Source: an uncultured Clostridium sp.
GTDB lineage: Bacteria; Bacillota; Clostridia; Oscillospirales; Acutalibacteraceae
Length of the DNA stretch: 64,000 nt
NCBI GenBank assembly: GCA_958422185.1
Contig: CATZNW010000013.1
Coordinates: forward strand, 1 to 64,000
Direction of reading: 5' to 3'
A model generated the notes under the pieces. It saw only the letters and a list, made by a program, of their open reading frames with translations, had not been told where the DNA came from and searched no databases. Position 1 is the stretch's first letter; the number at the start of each line of letters is the position of its first letter. Position numbers and translations under genes: made by a program. Shown here piece by piece: positions 1 to 7,565 of the stretch.

Positions 1-179
1 GAGCTACAGGTCCTCAGGGCAATACGGGACCGACCGGAGCTACAGGTCCTCAGGGCAATACGGGACCGACCGGAGCTACAGGTCCTCAGGGTAATACGGG
101 ACCGACCGGAGCTACAGGTCCTCAGGGTAATACAGGGCTGACCGGAGCTACAGGTCCTCAAGGCAATACGGGACAGATT
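1..179 (+). repeat. 36-bp in-frame tandem repeat coding the collagen stalk
   Basis: Copies begin at 0, 36, 72, 108 and 144 (GGAGCTACAGG... phase). The first four are nearly identical and differ only at synonymous or single sites (GGC/GGT, ACG/ACA, CCG/CTG). The fifth diverges at its end. The unit is twelve codons, so copy-number change lengthens the stalk without a frameshift. The array continues beyond the left edge. Confidence 0.9.
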
Positions 180-680
180 GGCCCAACAGGCGCCGCGGGT
201 GCTACAGGCGGCACTGGCGCAACAGGTCCAACAGGACCCAAGGGTAATACAGGGCCGACCGGTGCAACAGGAGCACCAGCACTGAATTCTTTTGCGTCAT
301 TTGCAGCATTTCAGCTGCCGCTGGTTCAAAACACCCAAATTCAGCTTTTTCCGGCCGTCACGGATACAACCGGAAATATACAGCCGGTTTCAGATACAGT
401 TATATCATTGCAACCAGGTTATTATCAGGTTTCCTATAAAGTTTCTGCTATTTTTTCTGCGGCAAACTATATGCAGGTGACGCCCTTTTTTAATAACAGC
501 GCACATCTTGAATACGGTATATATTTTGCCACTACAACAAACGGCTCCAGCGCAACAGGCTCAGCACATTTTATTATCAGCGCCACATCTGAAACTCAGT
601 TTTCCTTAACTTACTCCGGATCAGCAAACGCTCAGGACGGAGAAGTAAATATTACGTTTCTCAAACTGAACAGAGAGTAA
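1..680 (+). CDS. Collagen-like surface/exosporium protein, BclA type (5' end outside window)
   Basis: The reading frame enters from the left edge (first full codon at 3). It reads about 30 Gly-X-Y triplets, mostly GATGPQGNTGPT units with Thr very often in the third position. About 130 non-collagen residues follow (from ALNSFASFAAF), with a motif like the TNF/C1q jelly roll of BclA proteins (VSDTVISLQPGYYQVSY). In that family the Thr-rich collagen stalk is O-glycosylated and the C-terminal domain trimerises on spore or cell surfaces. Location and function here are inferred. The N-terminal anchor is not visible. A strong terminator follows at 748-778. Confidence 0.85.
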   Translation, partial: ATGPQGNTGPTGATGPQGNTGPTGATGPQGNTGPTGATGPQGNTGLTGATGPQGNTGQIGPTGAAGATGGTGATGPTGPKGNTGPTGATGAPALNSFASFAAFQLPLVQNTQIQLFPAVTDTTGNIQPVSDTVISLQPGYYQVSYKVSAIFSAANYMQVTPFFNNSAHLEYGIYFATTTNGSSATGSAHFIISATSETQFSLTYSGSANAQDGEVNITFLKLNRE

Positions 681-747
681 TATTTAATTAACGTGTTTTT
701 ACCGGCATTTCTAATATGACAAAACTTACCGCAAAAGCGGAAAAATA

Positions 748-778
748 AAAAGGTAGTACTGCATCTGTACTGCCTTTT
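748..778 (+). terminator. Rho-independent terminator of the collagen-like gene
   Basis: Twelve-bp stem AAAAGGTAGTAC / GTACTGCCTTTT (one G-U pair) with a 7-nt loop; the right arm ends in TTTT. Confidence 0.75.
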
Positions 779-930
779 GCTGCAGAAGAAGGAACTTTCG
801 TCAAAACAAGTTCTTTGATTGGAGCAAATGCTTTTGCATTTGCTGAAAATCACACCTCTTGTTTCTTCTCTCAAAAACTGCCATACATTAGCGTGGCCGT
901 TTTTGTATTTGTTTAGGGTTCAGATCTTAT
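779..930. other. Intergenic stretch with three further hairpins, no gene seen
   Basis: Between the collagen-like gene and tRNA-Leu there is no convincing ORF. Visible structures are GAACTT/AAGTTC (792-812), AGCAAATGC-TTTT-GCATTTGCT (823-844), and an imperfect AAAACTGCCA/TGGCCGTTTT stem near 871-902. They could be transcript-end structures or part of a small RNA; nothing in the sequence decides this. Confidence 0.4.
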
Positions 931-960
931 AAAAAAACGGCACGATCATCGTGCCGTTTT
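931..960 (-). terminator. Terminator of tRNA-Leu(CAG)
   Basis: AAAACGGCACGAT (934-946) pairs with ATCGTGCCGTTTT (948-960). Read on the minus strand it lies directly after the tRNA CCA end and is followed by a run of seven T. Confidence 0.85.
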
Positions 961-1046
961 GGTGCGGAAGAAGGGACTTGAACCCTCATGAAATTGCTTT
1001 CACTAGAACCTGAATCTAGCGCGTCTGCCGATTCCGCCACTTCCGC
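960..1046 (-). tRNA. tRNA-Leu, anticodon CAG
   Basis: On the minus strand there is a 7-bp acceptor stem GCGGAAG/CTTCCGC, a D-arm, and an anticodon stem CTAGA/TCTAG around loop TTCAGGT giving CAG. A class II variable arm TGAAA-GCAA-TTTCA, a GGTTCAAGTCC T-loop and an encoded CCA complete it. It is 87 nt long. The long variable arm and the anticodon both say leucine. Confidence 0.97.
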
Positions 1047-1331
1047 ATATTCAATTCTGTCCTCTACATTTTACACGGCGAGGACAACCGAGGTGGAGCG
1101 TTTTGCTTAATCCACATTTTGATACACAGTTTAGGCAGACGCGCTGCGCGATACTCTTGCGGTACCCAAAATTTGCTTTCGCTTTCGCTGCAAATTTTGA
1201 CCGCTGCGCCTTTTCAGCCTTCGCTTCTTCTGCCGCCGGCAGCGCTCGGCCGAAAACTGCCGATTCCGCCACTTCCGCATATTCAATTCTGTCCTCTACA
1301 TTTTACACGGTGAGGACGACCGAGGCGGAGC
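1025..1331 (-). repeat. 75-bp direct repeat carrying the 5' part of tRNA-Leu and its leader
   Basis: Bases 1025-1099 and 1257-1331 are identical except for three substitutions, with an offset of 232. Each copy contains the tRNA-Leu 5' end (acceptor 5' strand plus part of the D-arm) and about 53 bp of upstream leader. The distal copy breaks off inside the D-arm, so it is a truncated tRNA remnant. The 157-bp spacer holds an inverted 12-nt piece of the same tRNA (GGCAGACGCGCT, 1134-1145, against 1018-1029) and a 10-bp stem CAAAATTTGC/GCAAATTTTG (1167-1199). ORFs through here are not credible. Confidence 0.85.
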
Positions 1332-1426
1332 TTACTTTCAGTTAAAACTTACTTTTCAGCTGGATCTGCATGTTGAAAAAGTGATCTTTTTACTTTTTGC
1401 AACAACGGTATATTACCACAAGTAAC

Positions 1427-1455
1427 TTGAAATGTCAATCTTATTATTATATAAT
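1427..1455 (+). promoter_or_regulatory. Sigma-A-type promoter of the membrane protein/decarboxylase operon
   Basis: TTGAAA (1427-1432), a 17-bp spacer and TATAAT (1450-1455), about 35 bp ahead of the ATG at 1490. Confidence 0.7.
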
Positions 1456-1489
1456 TATTTTGCAAAAACATTGTTTTCTGAGGAAATGT

Positions 1490-2065
1490 ATGAAATTACT
1501 TCTAAACTCTTTTTTTAGCGTATGCACAATAGCCTATACATTATATTATATGAGTTTGAATGATCTGACTTCAAATGACGGAGCGCTATCAAAGACCGGA
1601 CTGGAGCATCCGATACTTTTTTTCATATGGGGAATACTGACTTACTCCGCTTTATACATCAATATTTTTATACTTGCAAGGAAGTTTGACAGGGTAACTG
1701 ATCTGCATATCATTCTTGCTGTAGCATCAATGGCGGGAATGATATTTACACTTGTTTTCAAATTTGATTATTCTTTGAGAGCGCAGTATTTTCTGCACTG
1801 CGCCGGATCGCTTATATTCTCTGTTTGCACAGGGGCATCTGTCTTTATTACATATCTTTATGGTTTTAAAAGAAGTGTTCTGAATGCTGTGCTTACAGTT
1901 ATAATTGCATTTATATTATGCGCTGATTTTATATTGCTTCTGATTTTCAAGCAAAACGCATTGATTGAAGCAGTGCCGGTCATTTTTGCTTTGATCGCCA
2001 TGCCTGTAACGATTGCGGCGGAAACTGTAAAGAAAAAGAGCAAGGAGTATTCAAATGCTTCATGA
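1490..2065 (+). CDS. Polytopic membrane protein of unknown function
   Basis: The frame is open from 1397, but the ATG at 1490 (MKLLLNSF) has the GAGGA ribosome site at about 1480 and lies just after the promoter, so it is preferred; this gives 191 residues. About six hydrophobic segments alternate with short loops and the tail is basic (VKKKSKEY). I recognise no family motif. Its 3' end overlaps the decarboxylase start by 11 bp, so the two are co-translated. A role connected with that enzyme or with the SCIFF locus would be guesswork. Confidence 0.7.
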   Translation: MKLLLNSFFSVCTIAYTLYYMSLNDLTSNDGALSKTGLEHPILFFIWGILTYSALYINIFILARKFDRVTDLHIILAVASMAGMIFTLVFKFDYSLRAQYFLHCAGSLIFSVCTGASVFITYLYGFKRSVLNAVLTVIIAFILCADFILLLIFKQNALIEAVPVIFALIAMPVTIAAETVKKKSKEYSNAS

Positions 2066-3374
2066 CAATCTAAAAAAAATAAGCAAATACCCATTTCATA
2101 TGCCGGGTCACAAACGGAATATCAAGTTTGGTATTAGCGGCGAAGAGATCGATATAACCGAGATAAAGAATTTTGACGACCTGCACAACCCTAATGGACT
2201 TATAAAGGAAATTGAAAAAAAGATCAGCGGGTTTTACGGCAGTAAAGATTCGGCGATTCTGGTAAACGGCTCTACAGTTGGTATTCTGGCGGCTGTGTTT
2301 GCCATGACGAACGAAGGGGACAAGGTTATAGTTGCCGCAAACTGCCATAAAAGCGTCTACAATGCATGTGCTTTACGAAAAGTGAATGTAATTATTGCTG
2401 AACCGGATTATGATACTGATAACGGAATATATACAAGAACTGCGCAAAGCGAAATAGATAAGCTCACTTCGGCTCATCCGGATACTAAACTTATAATCAT
2501 AACAAGCCCCACATATGAGGGATATATCAGTAATATTAAAAGCGACACACCTATGCTTATTGATGCTGCGCACGGGGCGCATTTACCCTTTTGTAATTTC
2601 GGCGAATATCCGAAAGCAGATATTGTGATTTCAAGTCTGCACAAAACTCTGCCGTCTCTTACGCAAACCGCCGCAGCCAATATATACAACGAGGCATTTA
2701 TTTCCGCCGTACGATATTATCTTGATGTTTTTGAGACCAGTTCACCCAGCTATGTTTTGATGAACAGTGTTTCAATTTGCGCTGAATATCTGGAACAATG
2801 CAAAAACGATTTTGAAAGATTTGAAAGCGCTCTCCGTTTCTTTTATAAAAACACAGAACTAAAGAATCTTAATTTTATCAAGACTGACGATCTAAGCAAG
2901 ATGAATATTTCCGTTGCAAACTGTGATCTTAACGGCAGCCGTCTTGCGGATATCCTGCGTGACAGATATAATTTTGAATGCGAATCGGCTCAACTGCGCC
3001 ATGTCATACTTATGGCAACGGTTGGCGATGATTTTGAAATCTACAAAAAGCTTTCATCAGCTTTATCTGAAATCGATTGCAGCACAACGCGATGCGCAAA
3101 ACCTGCTCTGCCCTGCCCTGAAATCTCAGGGAAAATATATAATTTTGATACCTGTGGCAGTGAGGCAGTTAAAACCGAAGTTGAAAAGAGCTGTGGCAGG
3201 ATTTCAGCTGAATTCATATATGCGTATCCGCCGGGAATACCCATAATATTTCCAAACGAGCTCATTACCGAAGATACAATAAACCGCATAGGACTTCTTT
3301 GTGATAACGGAGTAAACATTACAAGCACCGGCAAATTACTTCCCCGCTTTATATTGACAAAACAGGCGCAATAA
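2055..3374 (+). CDS. Orn/Lys/Arg decarboxylase-family PLP enzyme
   Basis: 439 residues of the fold-type I PLP family that includes SpeA/Cad-type decarboxylases. Near the N-terminus is the family signature FHMPGHKR (residues 14-21). A DAAHGAH motif (Asp170) precedes SLHKTLPSLTQ, whose Lys197 should hold PLP. The N-terminal wing domain of the large inducible decarboxylases is absent, as in the compact Bacillus-type enzymes. The expected chemistry is decarboxylation of a basic amino acid to a polyamine or diamine; the substrate cannot be read from the sequence. Its start lies inside the upstream membrane-protein gene, and the SCIFF peptide follows 40 bp downstream, probably on the same transcript. 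Confidence 0.88.
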   Translation: MLHDNLKKISKYPFHMPGHKRNIKFGISGEEIDITEIKNFDDLHNPNGLIKEIEKKISGFYGSKDSAILVNGSTVGILAAVFAMTNEGDKVIVAANCHKSVYNACALRKVNVIIAEPDYDTDNGIYTRTAQSEIDKLTSAHPDTKLIIITSPTYEGYISNIKSDTPMLIDAAHGAHLPFCNFGEYPKADIVISSLHKTLPSLTQTAAANIYNEAFISAVRYYLDVFETSSPSYVLMNSVSICAEYLEQCKNDFERFESALRFFYKNTELKNLNFIKTDDLSKMNISVANCDLNGSRLADILRDRYNFECESAQLRHVILMATVGDDFEIYKKLSSALSEIDCSTTRCAKPALPCPEISGKIYNFDTCGSEAVKTEVEKSCGRISAEFIYAYPPGIPIIFPNELITEDTINRIGLLCDNGVNITSTGKLLPRFILTKQAQ

Positions 3375-3414
3375 TATAAAATATAGTAAATTAATAAGAA
3401 ACGAGGTTTTTAAT

Positions 3415-3561
3415 ATGAAAAGGATAAACACCTTAAGTTCACGCAATCTGTGCGAATCAGCAAAAAAAGGCGGATGCGGCGAATGCCAGACTTCATGCCA
3501 GTCTGCAAGCAAGACTTCATGCTCGGTTGCAAATCAGAAATGCGAACAGCTAAAAAAATAA
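3415..3561 (+). CDS. scfA: SCIFF-type ranthipeptide precursor with altered cross-link residues
   Basis: 48 codons. The ATG is preceded by ACGAGGT. The protein ends with the SCIFF core CGECQTSCQSASKTSC then SVANQKC, immediately upstream of its radical SAM maturase. Cysteines sit at 13, 21, 24, 28, 36 and 43. The usual SCIFF core has QSACKTSCTVGNQ; here the fourth core Cys is Ser32 (AGC) and the Thr after the next Cys is Ser37 (TCG). The total of six is restored by a Cys13 in the N-terminal segment. In characterised SCIFF peptides, as I recall, the thioether joins Cys32 to Thr37, so both partners are changed. Identity as SCIFF is clear; the product of maturation is not. Confidence 0.93.
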   Translation: MKRINTLSSRNLCESAKKGGCGECQTSCQSASKTSCSVANQKCEQLKK

Positions 3562-3580
3562 TCGTGCATCAAATTAAGCG

Positions 3581-3606
3581 CGGCGGTATCAATACCGCCG
3601 TTTTTC
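3581..3606 (+). terminator. Hairpin/terminator between SCIFF peptide and maturase
   Basis: CGGCGGTAT (3581-3589) pairs with ATACCGCCG (3592-3600), followed by TTTTTC. The maturase ribosome site GGGGAG starts only a few bases later. It probably works as a partial terminator, giving more peptide mRNA than enzyme mRNA. Confidence 0.75.
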
Positions 3607-3622
3607 TTTGGGGAGATACGTT

Positions 3623-5014
3623 ATGATACACGCCTATAAAATGAACGGCTACAATATAATAATTGACCAGAACAGCGGCTGCGTGCATTCCGTAGATGAT
3701 GTAGCCTATGATATTATCACTTTATACGAACATAAAAGCAGGGACGCTGTCAAAGCTTATATACTGAACAAATATAGCGAAAGAGCAGATGTGACACCGG
3801 CAGATATTGACCTGTGCTTTGAAGATATTGAATCGTTAAAAAAAGAAGGCAGACTCTTCGCCGAGGATTCATTTGAAAAGGTTGCCCCGGAATTCAAAAA
3901 AAGGCAGGGCGTCTTAAAAGCGATTTGCCTTCATGTGGCACACGACTGCAATCTGGCATGCAAATACTGTTTTGCGGGCAAAGGAGAATATGACGGACCG
4001 AAAGGCCTGATGAGCTTTGAAACTGGAAAAAGAGCGCTTGATTTTCTTATTGAAAAAAGCGGAAGCCGGCGCAATTTAGAAGTGGATTTTTTCGGCGGCG
4101 AGCCTTTGCTCAACTGGAACGTATGCAAACGACTTGTTGAGTACGGCAGGAGCCGTGAAAAGGAATGCGGCAAGAATTTCAGATTTACTATTACAACAAA
4201 CGGTGTCTTGCTCAACGATGAAATCATGGATTTCTGCAACAAAGAAATGGGAAACGTTGTACTTTCTCTTGACGGCAGAAAAGAAACGCATGACAGGCTG
4301 CGTATCACACGCGCAAACACTGGTTCCTATGATCTAATCATCAATAAATTCAAAAAATTCGCTAAACTCAGGAATCAAAAGGATTATTATATGCGAGGAA
4401 CATACACGCATTATAATACTGATTTTTCTAATGACGTAATACATATGGCTGATTTGGGATTTAAGGAATTGTCCATTGAACCGGTCGTTTGCTCTCCTGC
4501 TGAGGATTATGCGCTTCGGGAAAGCGATTTGCCTGTTCTAAAAAAACAATATGAGATCCTTGCAAACGAAATGCTGCGAAGGTACAGAAGCGGCAATGGA
4601 TTTACTTTCTATCATTATATGATCGATCTTAACGCAGGTCCTTGCATCGTAAAAAGAATATCTGGCTGCGGAGTGGGAACGGAATATATGGCCGTAACTC
4701 CGGACGGTGAATTATATCCCTGCCATCAGTTCGTCGGCGATGAGAGGTTTCTGTTGGGCGATATCTGGAGCGGCGTGAAAAATGACGGCGTTCTGAAGCA
4801 GTTTGAAAACTGCAACGTATATTCCCATAAGGAATGCAGAGATTGCTTTGCAAAGCTCTATTGCAGCGGCGGCTGCGCAGCGAACGCCTATCACGCAACC
4901 GGCAGCGTATCGGGCGTATATGAATTCGGCTGTGAACTTCACCGGAAAAGAATTGAATGCGCGATAATGCTGAAAGTAGCTGAAGCTGAGGAAGGCTTTA
5001 AAGTTGAATACTGA
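3623..5014 (+). CDS. scfB: Radical SAM SCIFF peptide maturase (thioether-forming)
   Basis: 463 residues from ATG 3623, chosen because GGGGAG lies 7 bp upstream and family members begin MIHxYKMNGYN; a TTG at 3608 is less likely. An N-terminal RiPP-recognition-like region (about 1-95) is followed by CNLACKYC (Cys109, 113, 116), the CX3CX2C site for the SAM-binding [4Fe-4S] cluster. FFGGEPLL and a C-terminal SPASM/twitch domain rich in Cys (PCHQF, ECRDCFAKLYCSGGC, FGCELH) follow. The family forms Cys-to-alpha/beta/gamma-carbon thioethers in SCIFF. All visible cluster cysteines are intact, so the enzyme looks functional although its substrate is atypical. Confidence 0.95.
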   Translation: MIHAYKMNGYNIIIDQNSGCVHSVDDVAYDIITLYEHKSRDAVKAYILNKYSERADVTPADIDLCFEDIESLKKEGRLFAEDSFEKVAPEFKKRQGVLKAICLHVAHDCNLACKYCFAGKGEYDGPKGLMSFETGKRALDFLIEKSGSRRNLEVDFFGGEPLLNWNVCKRLVEYGRSREKECGKNFRFTITTNGVLLNDEIMDFCNKEMGNVVLSLDGRKETHDRLRITRANTGSYDLIINKFKKFAKLRNQKDYYMRGTYTHYNTDFSNDVIHMADLGFKELSIEPVVCSPAEDYALRESDLPVLKKQYEILANEMLRRYRSGNGFTFYHYMIDLNAGPCIVKRISGCGVGTEYMAVTPDGELYPCHQFVGDERFLLGDIWSGVKNDGVLKQFENCNVYSHKECRDCFAKLYCSGGCAANAYHATGSVSGVYEFGCELHRKRIECAIMLKVAEAEEGFKVEY

Positions 5015-5056
5015 ATAAATTAGATAGTCATTTAATAATTTTAACAGATAATCATT

Positions 5057-5086
5057 GACAAGCTGTTATAAAATGGGTTATTATTT
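5057..5086 (+). promoter_or_regulatory. Promoter of the CoA-transferase gene
   Basis: TTGACA (5057-5062), an 18-bp spacer and TATTAT (5081-5086), 31 bp before the ATG. Confidence 0.7.
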
Positions 5087-5116
5087 TTCTGTAATTTTAG
5101 AATAAGGGGTTTATGT

Positions 5117-6418
5117 ATGAGCTGGCAAGATATTTATAAAAGCAAATTAGTGACTGCCGAGGAGGCAATCAAGGCAATCCGCGACGGCGACAGAGTTGTA
5201 ACAGGCTTTGCCTGCGGCGAACCGTTCGGTATCGAGAGAGCGCTGATTGAAAATTATGAAAACTATCACGATGTTCAGATTTCAAATATGCTCTCACTTG
5301 GAGATTCTCCCTGGTGCAGACCGGAAATGAAAGGACATTTCACACTGAACTGCCTGTTTGCATCAAAGAGCAACAGAAAACCAATACTGGACGGCGTTGC
5401 CGACTTTACACCTGTCAATTTCAGTGAGATACCGTTTGTTATTAAGAATATTATCCGTCCCCGTGTATCGATCGTCATGGTGTCCCCTCCCGATTCTCAC
5501 GGTAATGTTTCGTTCGGCACAACAGTCGACTACACCAAGGGCACAACCGATTACTGCGAAGTCGTTATTGCACAGGTCAACAAGCATATGCCGAGGACAT
5601 TCGGAAACAGCACTAAAAACGTCAGAGATTTCACTTATTTTGTTGAAATCGACGAACCGCTGCCCGGAGTAAAATCAGTACCCTTAACAGAAGTGGAAAA
5701 AGCAATCGGTAAAAACTGCGCTTCCCTTATCAATGACGGCGACTGCCTGCAGCTTGGAATAGGCGGTATACCGGACGCCATTTGCGAGGAGCTCAAGGAT
5801 AAGAAAGATCTGGGGCTTCACAGCGAACTTGTCGGAGACGGCGTAGTAAAACTGCTTGAAGAAGGAATCATCAACAACAAAAAGAAGCAGACTCATACCG
5901 GAAGAACTGTTTTGGGTGCCGCATTTGGCTCCAAAATTCTTTGTGATTATCTTAATGATAATCCCGCTGTTGAAATGTACCCCATTGACTATGTAAACAA
6001 TCCCTATGTGATCGCGCAAAACGATAATGTTGTTTCTATAAATTCTTGCATTCAGGTGGATCTTATGGGTCAGGTTGTTGCTGATACAATCGGTCTGTCT
6101 CAGTTTTCCGCAGTCGGCGGGCAGGTCGATTTCGTGCGCGGAGCTGCCCTGAGCAAAAACGGAAGATCCATTATTGCCATGCCGTCTACTGCCAAAAACA
6201 ATACGATCTCAAAAATCGTGCCTGTAATTACAGAAAAATCGGCAGTTACCACAACAAGAAACGATGTAAGCTGCATCGTAACAGAATATGGCATTGCCTA
6301 TCTTAAGGGCAGAACAATGAAAGAAAGAGCAAGAGCTCTTATTCAAATCGCCCACCCGGATTTTAGAGAGTGGCTTTCAGAAGAATTTGAAAACCGTTTT
6401 CATGAAAAGGCTTTTTAA
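5117..6418 (+). CDS. Acyl-CoA:acetate CoA-transferase (butyryl-CoA/4-hydroxybutyrate CoA-transferase family)
   Basis: 433 residues, the normal length for the family. AAGGGG lies 7 bp before the ATG. GIGGIPDAI is followed by LGLHSELVGDG, in which Glu237 aligns with the catalytic glutamate that forms the glutamyl-CoA thioester (Glu238 in the clostridial 4-hydroxybutyrate enzyme, as I recall). GQVDFVRGA and the C-terminal YGIAYLKGRTMKERA are also present. The enzyme exchanges CoA between an acyl-CoA and acetate, typically the last step of butyrate formation or 4-hydroxybutyrate use. The preferred acyl group cannot be decided here; no bcd/crotonase genes are adjacent. It has its own promoter and is cytoplasmic. 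Confidence 0.9.
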   Translation: MSWQDIYKSKLVTAEEAIKAIRDGDRVVTGFACGEPFGIERALIENYENYHDVQISNMLSLGDSPWCRPEMKGHFTLNCLFASKSNRKPILDGVADFTPVNFSEIPFVIKNIIRPRVSIVMVSPPDSHGNVSFGTTVDYTKGTTDYCEVVIAQVNKHMPRTFGNSTKNVRDFTYFVEIDEPLPGVKSVPLTEVEKAIGKNCASLINDGDCLQLGIGGIPDAICEELKDKKDLGLHSELVGDGVVKLLEEGIINNKKKQTHTGRTVLGAAFGSKILCDYLNDNPAVEMYPIDYVNNPYVIAQNDNVVSINSCIQVDLMGQVVADTIGLSQFSAVGGQVDFVRGAALSKNGRSIIAMPSTAKNNTISKIVPVITEKSAVTTTRNDVSCIVTEYGIAYLKGRTMKERARALIQIAHPDFREWLSEEFENRFHEKAF

Positions 6419-6471
6419 ATATAAATAAACTGTAAATTTTAAACAAATTAACATAATTGTAATAAATTGCC

Positions 6472-6500
6472 TTGTAATCTATAAAGAATAAGTGTATAAT
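6472..6500 (+). promoter_or_regulatory. Promoter of the E2-type acyltransferase gene
   Basis: TTGTAA (6472-6477), a 17-bp spacer and TATAAT (6495-6500). The ribosome site TTAGGAG precedes the ATG at 6541. Confidence 0.7.
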
Positions 6501-6540
6501 GGTTCTGTTAATTTAAATAAGAAGGTTAGGAGTAAAATAA

Positions 6541-7464
6541 ATGGCAATTTATAAAACCGAACATTTCGGCATCGCAAGAAAAATCGTATCAAATATGACC
6601 TCTCAGAGCTGGGAGGAGATTCCACACGCGGCAATGGGCTATGAAGCAGATGTAACAGATCTGCTTAAAGAAATAAAAAAGCTTAACGAGGGCGTTACAG
6701 ACAAGAGCAAAAAGATCAGTATAAATACTGTTATGCTTAAAATACTTTGCGAGGGGCTTAAAGCGGCGCCAAAAATGAATACCACGCTTGATTTTAACAG
6801 AAAGCTTGTTCGCGGAACGCTTTATTATCATGACAGCATTGATATTTCCATGCCGATGATCTTGCATACGGGCGAAATGATGACTGTAAATATGCACGAT
6901 ATGGGAAATAAATCTCTAACCGAGATGACTGCTGCCATACAGGATACTATCCGCAGAGCAAATAACAGCGATATGAACGAAGTTATGTTTGAGGTTTCGC
7001 TTGATAATACCATGCAGGGCCTTAAAAAGGGTAAGATCCTTCAGGCCGTCAGAAGACTTTACGGCTCCAAGATGCCCGGAAAACACAAGGTAAAGACTCT
7101 CGGCGGCAGTGAAAAGAAAAAATATTACTCCATTCCGAAAGCAGACAGACTTACCAAGCATGATATTGAGCAAGGCACCACGACCATATCCAATATCGGT
7201 TCCGTTGGCAGAGATATCATGGGAACCTGTTTCCTTTTAGAGATCATTCCTCCGCAGACAACAGCCTTTTGTATCGGTGCAGTACAAAAGAAGCCTTGGG
7301 TGGTAAAAGACGAGAACGGTAATGAAAAAGTTGAGGTTCGTTCAGTCATTACGATCACCAGCGCAATAGACCACAGAGCGCTTGATTACGGAGATTGTCT
7401 GCCCATGCTTAATAAGCTTAACGAGATTTTTAATAATCCGTCTGTCATCCGCAGCTGGAAATAA
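6541..7464 (+). CDS. Stand-alone 2-oxo acid dehydrogenase E2 catalytic-domain protein
   Basis: 307 residues that correspond only to the CAT-fold catalytic core of dihydrolipoyl acyltransferases. The C-terminal DHRALD motif (His278, Asp282) matches the DHRxxDG active site, and GTTTISNIGSVG matches the conserved core strand. There is no lipoyl domain, hinge or E1/E3-binding domain, and no E1 or E3 gene nearby. The final Gly of DHRxxDG is shifted (DHRALDYGD). A free acyltransferase acting on a soluble acyl-CoA or acyl carrier is plausible, perhaps linked to the CoA-transferase 122 bp upstream. Substrate unknown. Confidence 0.85.
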   Translation: MAIYKTEHFGIARKIVSNMTSQSWEEIPHAAMGYEADVTDLLKEIKKLNEGVTDKSKKISINTVMLKILCEGLKAAPKMNTTLDFNRKLVRGTLYYHDSIDISMPMILHTGEMMTVNMHDMGNKSLTEMTAAIQDTIRRANNSDMNEVMFEVSLDNTMQGLKKGKILQAVRRLYGSKMPGKHKVKTLGGSEKKKYYSIPKADRLTKHDIEQGTTTISNIGSVGRDIMGTCFLLEIIPPQTTAFCIGAVQKKPWVVKDENGNEKVEVRSVITITSAIDHRALDYGDCLPMLNKLNEIFNNPSVIRSWK

Positions 7465-7519
7465 ATCGACAATTTAATAAAAGCAGCCCTATTGGGCATA
7501 AAACGATACTGTTACATAT

Positions 7520-7555
7520 AAAGATCCCGCTTGCTTAATGCAGGCGGGATCTTTT
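7520..7555. terminator. Bidirectional terminator between converging genes
   Basis: AAGATCCCGC (7521-7530) pairs with GCGGGATCTT (7544-7553); the stem extends inward with TTGC/GCAG and is flanked by A- and T-rich ends, so it can serve both the acyltransferase gene and the GH2 gene. Confidence 0.85.
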
Positions 7556-7565
7556 GATTTCCGTA

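Noticed and set aside
1..180. 36-bp periodic repeat as a CRISPR array
   Set aside because: The copies are directly adjacent with no spacers and read as Gly-X-Thr codons in one open frame.
1051..1345. Overlapping ORFs on both strands near tRNA-Leu
   Set aside because: They run through the duplicated tRNA leader and palindromes, have no ribosome sites and no recognisable protein pattern.
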